Assembly (NCBI GenBank): GCA_036365455.1
Contig: JAWQUS010000008.1
Span: 18,583,501 to 18,647,500 of the forward strand
Direction of reading: 5' to 3'
DNA: 64,000 nucleotides
DNA from: Macrosoma leucophasiata
Lineage: Eukaryota > Arthropoda > Insecta > Lepidoptera > Hedylidae
Shown here in pieces: positions 46,901-55,900 of this stretch (positions are counted from its first letter, which is position 1; each line of letters begins with the position of its first letter). A model generated the notes under the pieces. That model was not told the origin of the DNA. It saw only the letters and a list, made by a program, of their open reading frames with translations, and ran no database searches. The translations under genes and the position numbers were made by a program.

Positions 46901-49900
46901 GTTAGCAGCTTTGGGGCCGTTCAAGTATTACGTAAGCAGATTTATTACAATTCTTTAACCCCCCCTTCCCCTTGTCAGCAAAAGTAAGCAAAGCTCTTAC
47001 CCCCTCCCCCCATGCTTATGTAAACATTTTTCAATTTATGTATTGTTTTTTTTTAATATTATAATTATAATGTTATAATTAAAATTTTTAAAATAAGAAA
47101 ATAGATTTAGCATAGGGTTTAGATTTTACTGATGTAATAAGTAAATAACTACCAATGACGTAATCATCATCTAGACTCCCCTACCCCCCATGTCATCCAA
47201 AATAAGCAGAGCAAAGACCTTCCCCACCCCCCCATAGTGCTGAAGTAATACTTGAACGGCCCCTTTGTTAAAATTTATACAACAATCATTGAGGCAGGAA
47301 GATAATATATTTCATTTATAATTAAGTACAGTGATTAAAAAAGCAAATTGCTTTTTCTATTATTTATTTCAAGTTGATTTATGGGCATGTTTTGTATTAT
47401 ACTTTATATTTGTCTATGTACATGTACTATGTACATATATACCAATGTCATGTCTATTGTAGTTATTATAAAGATTTAAAAAATCATTTCTTTTCAGTCA
47501 TTTGTGAAGAATGTGACATCGAAAGTGTCGGGCTTATTACCCACAACTATTACTAAGTGGTTCAGTAGTCCCAGTACATCCAGGACCAATGGATCCACTC
47601 CGGCTTCTGCTGATTTGTCAGACTCCTCTTCCGAAGATGAGGTTCCAGAAAGTCCAGTAGTGACACAGCCACCTGCTAAGCGTATGAGAATTGGTTCACC
47701 GGGAAGACTTAATCACTACAGTCCGCCTGATGTAGGTTTTGTAAACTTTATTAACTTATCCTTATTTGTAATTATTATATTATTGGATATAGACATCCAG
47801 CTTCTGTTTCTCTTGGAATAACTTGGATTTTTTAGGGGTCCACACTTCAAAAGGAATAAACAGAACACTTATAGGATCATTTGTACATCTGTCTGTTTGT
47901 CACAACCGTGTTTCTCTAAAATTACTGGTCTGTTTGAGTTAAAATTTGGTATACATGTAAATCAATGACCCAAGCAGGACCATGTGAATCGAAAAATAAT
48001 CAAACATAAGGGACACTCTGAACTAGTCTGAACACAAAAGATTCCAATGGTTCGAAGTGTCCCAGTGTTACTAAATAAGATAGGTAGGAGAATAATAAAT
48101 ACAGGCCTTATTTTAACACAAGTGGTTTTGAAGGTACTCTAGAAAGTACCATATACGAAAATTACCATATTTTTTTATCAAAGAAACAACTAGTCCTACA
48201 ATTTGACTCAGAAAATCGTATTTTAGCTATAAACAGTGAAAGATTATAAGTAATCTCATCTCCGTCAATGAAAACTTTATTATTATGCTTCTTGTGTGTG
48301 CACTTCATGACGTAAAAATAATGTCATATGATAGTTTCACACAATATAATAAAAAGCAGTGATTTCACTGGCAAACGGAACATAAAATAAAAAAAATATG
48401 AAAATTTTAATTGTAGCCAATGCGATAGAAGAAATTACGTGACGATTGTTAGTGAACAAAAAACTTTACATTTATAAAAATTAACTTTAAAATAAAAATA
48501 ATCACACTTTTAAGTTATATATTTCATATATATAATAATTCTATATTCTTATTTTACTATATTTTAAATGTTTCGAATCAATAAATACAATTCACAGGAA
48601 GTACGAGGGTGGATCCAAAAGTTCGAAGCCCGACCAAGAACATGAAAGAAAAGTGGGTCTAATTTTATTTTTATTTTTCGACATAGTCTCCATCTAGCTC
48701 AACACACTTCTTCCACCTGAACTGCAACTTGTTTATCCCCTCGAAAAAAAAAGATTCCGGAAGGTCGGCGAAATACTCGTTTACTGCGACTATCACCTCA
48801 TCTTTGGTCGAAAATTTCGAGCCACACAAGTGTTTTTTTAAATTTGGAAATAAATGTTCATCTGAGGGGGCTAAATCCGGCGAATAAGGTGGGTGGGGCA
48901 GCAATTCGTAGCCACAATCATGGATTACAGACATTGTTTCAACCGAAGTGTGAACACGTGCATTGTCATGATGGAACAAAACTTTCTTACGCAACATTCC
49001 CGGCCTTTTTTCTTTTATTTCTTCTCGTAGTCTTCGTAAAAGGTTACAATAATAACTAGAATTAATAGTTTGACCTTTCGGTAAATAATCTACAAAAATA
49101 ATGCCCTTCGCATCCCAAAAAACAGAAGCCTTGACTTTGTTAGTCGACAAAACTACTAGCCTTTTTTGGTGTAGATGAGTCAGATCTTTTCCACTGTTTG
49201 GATTGTTGCTTTGATTCAGGAATATGGTGGTGAACCCAGCTTTCATCCATGGTAACAAATCTGGACAAAAAGTGCTCGGGATCAGTCTCAAAAAGTTCCA
49301 AACAGTCTCGCGAAATTGTGAATCGAACTCGTTTTTGTTCAGCTGAAAGCAACCTCGGGAGCCAGCTAGCAGAAACCTTATGGAATCCCAATTCTTTCGT
49401 TATTATGTGTTGCACCCGGCCCTAACTAAAGTCTGTTGTCTCAGCTATCTTACCGATGGTCAAACGTCGATCACCCAGTACGAGATCACAAATTTTATCG
49501 ATGTTTTCTTTCGTGGTAGAGGTTGTAGGCCGTCCACTCCTAAGATCATCTTCAATGCTCTCACGATCGCGCTTAAACTCAGCTACCCACTTCTTGACAC
49601 TGGAATACGATGGAGCAGACTCCCCTAAAGTGCCCACCATATCTTGGTGGATGTCTTTTGGTGACAGGCCTTTTTTATTGAGGTACTTAATGACTGCACG
49701 ATGTTCAATTTTCTCCATTATTGAAAATCGCGTCAGAATGCTTCAAACAAATAATCACAGAAAATTTATATTGTGCAGTATCGGAATGAAACTGCGCACA
49801 ACAAATCAATAGAAGACATACTAACAAATGACGGTAAATTAAAAAAGATGTCATGTCTCCTTGTAGTTTGGGCCATGAACTCTTGGATCCACCCTCGTAC

Positions 49901-52900
49901 CTATTTATTGATTAAAAAAATATTGTAAGTTTCACTATTCGCAATGTTTTGAATCATTATATCTTTAGAATTATTACCTATTAGTAGTGGTGAGTAGACA
50001 TTACAGAGACAATATTTATTTATTTTCATCCTTATTTTTCTTAACTCTGTAAACGTAAGTCCGACTCGCACTTGGCCGCGTGGTGTCACAAAGTATTGTA
50101 TGAATTTAGTAGTAATTTATTAGTCAAAAGAGAAGAATGCAATAGAATTATATATATATTACTTTATTCAGTAGAAAAAACCTTTTCCTTTACAGACAAA
50201 AACAAAAAGTACTAATACTGATTCTGGCGATTCATTTTCTGCTGGTGTTATTCAATCTCCACCCAACCGGAGCACATTTAGGAAAGACACAAACTTTCTA
50301 TCCACTCCTCTACAGCAAGTACATCCTTCCAAAGAAGAAACCACAGTGGAAGGAAATGAAAAAGACACTTCAGTCTTCAAAATGCAGCATACGATTTCAC
50401 ATTCAACAGATATGGGTCATTCAGTTACTAAAAAAAGGAAATCTCTATTTGACACATCACCAGAAGTTTATAAAATGGCATCTGGTAAGAATTAATTTTG
50501 TGATAACTTTAAATGTCCTTAATACAATTTTCAGATCTGAATTCTTATGATTTCTCTTTAGATAATCCAGATGATTCAATCAATCACCAAAACACGTACA
50601 CTGCTGAACAAAAGCCATCCTTTACAGTTGTGGAATATCTGGGGGAATATTGCTACGCTGGTCACGATTATTGACTAGTAGTGCCGGTAGTTTTATCGCA
50701 GGGCACTGCTACCATCACCATTCTGTGTGATTGCACTTATTACAGTCCTGGAATGGTTAGAATGCCCATAGCTCGGTTGACTGACTACACTTGCTGAACA
50801 ATTCTCTTGCACCAGTGGTGGGGTTGATGAATGTATACTATATAAAATATTTTTTTTATGAAAATTGCTAGGTATGGTAAATTTGAGATCAAATTGCTAA
50901 TTACATATGAATACTATTATAATATAGGTAGATTCTTACAGTCTTATTCATAAAAAACGCTTATAGAAGGTTTATAGCATTAGTTAAAATGCTCTATAAG
51001 CCTGTCAAACGTTCTATAAAATTGTTTATTCTTATACGTTCTATAAACGTTCCATAGTAAAAATTCTGCTAATAGACAAAATGTTGCCAGTGCAAGGAAT
51101 TCAATGGACAGATTGATCCAACAAGAGATTAAACACGCCAAATTGTCTATAAATTACGTGTGAAAACGACCTTATTTCGAGTAAAAAGAAAAAAATCAAC
51201 GTCAAAGCTGACATAAAGTCGTAACAAGTCATTCCTAGCTTCGTTCCATTAATCGACCGCAACCAAGACCGCTGAAATTGTCGTTTTGGTGAAAGCACAA
51301 AATATTGGTGGATCGGAGTGGACGCAATGCGGTCACGAACAGTGACGTTATTTATGACGTCAAACGACCGCGACGACCACGGGCCTCAGGTGGAACAATA
51401 CAAAGGGCGTTAAGGTCGTTGTGGTCGATTAATGGAACGCGCCCAATGTCAATTTCAACAATCAGCTGTTGAATGTCGGCCATCTTTTATCCTTATAGCA
51501 CTGATAAAGTAGGGTTCTGGCCTCTATAACTTTATAGTGGGTTTATAGAGTGCTTTAGCGCTAAAATGCTATTATGAATAACGTTTTTCTTATAGCATAC
51601 TATACATATAACAATAACTTTTTATGAATAAGACCGTTAGTATTTAAAATAGTTTATTATTATTCCTCATATTGATTGCATTTTTTGAATTAATATTTGT
51701 TTTTTTTAGCCAAAACTTCATATAATACAGTAAGAGATCCTAATCAACCTTCTTTCAAACCAAGCTTACTGGGATCTCCATTTTATCCTGGTCGTACAAC
51801 ATATGGAGGCGCATCTTCTTCATATATGAATCAGCCCAATATAAAACAAAGAAAAACAACATTGATAAATTCAACAAGTAACAATGATAATGTTTCCATG
51901 AGCCATTCAGCAAGGCGTATAATGGATTTATTGGAAAATTATTCATCGCCATTAATGGAAGCTAAAAGGATATCACAATATATGAAAACGTCAAATAATG
52001 AAAGCTTTAATACTTCACCAACTAAACATGTTACAGTTGCCGAAAAGCAAAATTGTAAGTGTCATGTGCAGTATACAACAAGAAATATTGCACATCGATC
52101 TTAGGAAGGAGACTTCGGCTTATTTTGGGTCTGTTATCTCTTTTGCACCTTACCTATGTGACGTTTGTCGACATTTTTTCGATCGTAGGATCGATGTGCA
52201 ATATTTCTTGCTGGGTACTGTAATTCTCTTTGTAAAATGTTTGATTGAATATTAGAAATCCAAGAGTATAAGATATGCAATGTAAAAATTGTGTTTATTA
52301 CAGCATATAAAACACAAGAACTTCATGTGCCAAGTATTGCATCGATTTTAAGGTTGAAACAAAAATCTAGACTTATGGATACCACAAGTGCGGCGAGGCA
52401 GATAATTGCATCTCATAGTAGCGTTCCTGAGTTTTCGCCTTATCCGTCACAGAGGTAAATTACATAGTCTTATATACTTCAGTTATTTTATGTAAACATA
52501 GATATATGAGTTATAGTTACAACACTTGGATATATATGCTAGAGTTGTGTTAAAAGATTTCTTAAATTGTTTAATTGATCCATAAAATTTTATTGGTCAT
52601 TGTTCAATAAAAGCTACAAAATTTATTTACAATCTTTAAATAATATATTACTTTTTATTGCAGTTGTACTCCCAAGCACGATTCCAGTGATAAATTGACA
52701 ACAAAAGTGGTATCTAGATTGACTAGAACTAACAGAGGCGATGCATTGGAAAAGACTAATAATGTGGCAGTTCCAGTTGCTTTGCCCACGGCTGTTTTAC
52801 AAATTGATCGGGAAAATTTACCGAAATTTAATTTCGGGAGCGCTGAGCGCATTGTTGAAAAAGCAGCAAATGACGAAGAGCAGAAAACTGCCACGACATA

Positions 52901-55900
52901 TTCGAGTGAAACCACAACTTCAATGGAAAATTATAAAATAAAAACTACGAGCTCAAAAGATTGGAAATGTAATGATTGTTGGGTATCAAACAAAGCAGAC
53001 ATTGATAAATGTGTATGTTGTGGAGGCAAAAATTCTGTCGAAAACACGCAATCCAATAAGTGTATTCAATGTAAAGTCGCCTCAGCTACTGGACACTCTA
53101 GTAAGTGCATGACTTGTGAAAATATAACAAATAAATCTGATATAATCACTGCGTCAAAGGTCACAGACACTTCTAAGTGGAAATGTGGAGATTGTTGGGT
53201 TAATAATGACCAAAATGTGGATAAATGCATATGTTGTGGTGGAAGGAAGCCTATGCAAACATCTGCTGTAGAAAAGATAACTTCAGATCTTAGTGAATGG
53301 AAATGTGATATATGCTGGGTCAAAAACAAAAATGATGTCAATAACTGCATTGCATGCGGTGGAGCTAAATCAGCCAAGGCTGATGATTCTCTTCCAAAAC
53401 AAAACAATGTGGAAATTGCAAATAATACAACTACAGATGCTACATTCAAAAACATAATGAATTCACAAAAGAATAAATGGGAATGTCCCCATTGTTTAGT
53501 GAGAAATGATATTGACAAAAGTAAATGCATTTGCTGCGATGCAGAAAGGGCGGATTCTAGCAAGGATACTGAAAAAAAAATATTTAACTTCAGTCCTGTA
53601 CCTAATACTTCCTTCAAGTTTGGTATAGATCCAAAAGTTCAAGAAGACAACCTAAAGAAATCAGATAGTCACGACAAGAATGAATCTGAGAAGGTATCGG
53701 CGGTTTCAGAAACAAATAATAACATTTTGCCTAAAGCCCCTACTTTCACATTTGGTATTCCTAGCAAAATAATAGAAAATAAGGCCAACAGTGAAGAAGT
53801 AAAAGAAGTTCCAAAACCCAGTTTTACATTTGGTATACCAAAAGACGTAACATCACCCACTGCTCCTGTATTTGGACTACCAAAGAAATCTCCAGAAAAA
53901 ATTGCCACTTTAAATGATGACAATGAAAAAGTGCAGGAAGTGCCGAAAATAGATTTTGGTGTAACGAAAGTTCAAGATTCATCAAAACCGACGCCAACCT
54001 TTTTTGGGAGCCCTTCTCAAATCGTACAAGAAAATTTAACATTACCAAATAAAAGTGTGGCAGACCAGAAAAGTGAGGTATCTGAAAATTCTTTAGTACC
54101 AACTAGTAATGCAAAATCTTTACAACCAATCTTTGGTTTCCCTAGTATTGAGGCTACTAATAAACCTAATATGAATTCATTTTCTGCTCCCACGGTTTCT
54201 TCGGCTACTACTACTACAACAGCAAGTGCATTATTTAGCCCAATTCAAATTTCATTAGCTACATCAACCTTGACATTGTTCCAAAATAGCCAGCCTACTT
54301 CAACTACATCAGCTATATCTTTATTCCAAAAGAAGGACGCACTTCCATCATCTGTTTCTAATTTTCAAAAGATTGAAGCAGCAACAGCTACAACTGCTCC
54401 GCCCTCTATTAGCAGTGTTGCACCAATATTTAGTTTTGGAAACAATAACCAGAATGTCCTCACGCAGAACGAAAAGCCTAAGTTTAATTTTTCATTTGGT
54501 AATAATAACAAGTCTGAAACTCCAATGTTCAATAAACCAATGTTTGATATGACATCTGCTGATAATAATTCTAATTCCATTAAATTCAATATGTCTACAC
54601 CAAATATAATTGGTAACAGTACATTATCCAGTAATACACTTAACTCCAATTTGCTACCTATCAATCCATTGGGTGGGAATGGTCTACCTGGAAGCATGAT
54701 GAGTGGTAATAACTTATCAAATAATGCTCTTAGTGGTAACATGATAGCAGGAAATTCGTTAAATAATAGTATATCGGGAAATGCGCTTGGTGGTAATGCA
54801 ATGGGCGGTAATGCTCTATCAGGAAATATAATGGGAGAAAGTGGGCTTGCTGCAAATGCTTTTAGAGCTCCGGGTGTCACTGGAAATACGATTGGAGGCA
54901 ATGGCAATGCTCTGAGAGGCAATGGTCTGTCTGCAAATCCATTTGGAGGTAGTGCTATAGGAGGCAATAATGCATCTGGTGGAAATAGTCTTACAAGTAA
55001 TGTACTATCAGGCAACGGTATATCTAGCGGCAATTCCTTAGGAAGTGAAAGAACGCCAAACCCATTGGCACTTGGAAATAGTTTAGCGCCTGGTAACAAC
55101 ATGTCATCTACACCTGGTGGAATATTTGGTACGTCCGTACAAAAAGAAAACCTTTGGTCATCTTCTAATACGGGAGGTAATTTATTTGGATCAAATTCAA
55201 GTGCTAATAGTTTGCCAAAGCCTGCAGCCTTTACATTTGGCTCCAATACAGGTTTCAATGCGAATAATGCGACACCGGCATTTGGAAACAATACACAACC
55301 ACCACAGAATGTGTTTGGAATGGGGAATCAGAATAATAATCAACCATCTATGTTCCCAAGTCAACCAAATATATTTGGGTCTCCACCGCCTAATAATCCG
55401 GCTCCTTCTATGGGGATGTTTGGGACACCAAATCCCGCACCTGCGTTTGGAACCACGAATCAATCTATATCGTCGTTTGACGCACCTTCTCTAACACCGG
55501 CTCCAGCACCCGCCTTCAATTTCGGAGCACAGCAGTCTGCACCAGTTTTTGGCTTTGGACAGGTCAGTGGATATTGATTTATTTTATAGTTAGATATATT
55601 TCATTATTTTTTATTGATAGTTTTAATGAATAATTGATTCCATGGGTAGCCTAAGTAAAACCTAAAAATACTACATCTTAAAAGTTTTTGATCCTATTTT
55701 TGTTTGCAAACATGTGAACTTTGTAGGGTTGTTGAGGATTCCTCTTCCGCTTCCTCATAATGAGGAATTTCCGCAATATTTTCCTCCTCCTGCGGTTCCT
55801 CAACCGTTACCGCATCCTCATAAATAAAAATTTCCTCTTCCGCTATCGCTTCCTCAAAATTTAAGAGGAATTTCATTGCGCATTCGTGTCGCGTATCCAT

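Larger units (their letters stand above)
43910..47497 (+). other. Nup153 intron 1 (3.6 kb)
   Basis: It holds two 280-bp-repeat fragments, a mini inverted repeat at 45,094, a retroposon-like tail at 46,240 and the GGGGCCG MITE at 46,913. An unassigned stretch at 44,437-44,660 is open in two minus-strand frames. Confidence 0.85.

Noticed and set aside
54365..55291. 308-codon open frame on the minus strand
   Set aside because: It is the antisense shadow of the GN/FG repeats in Nup153 exon 6; Leu/Pro-rich by complement of Gly/Asn codons and without splice support.
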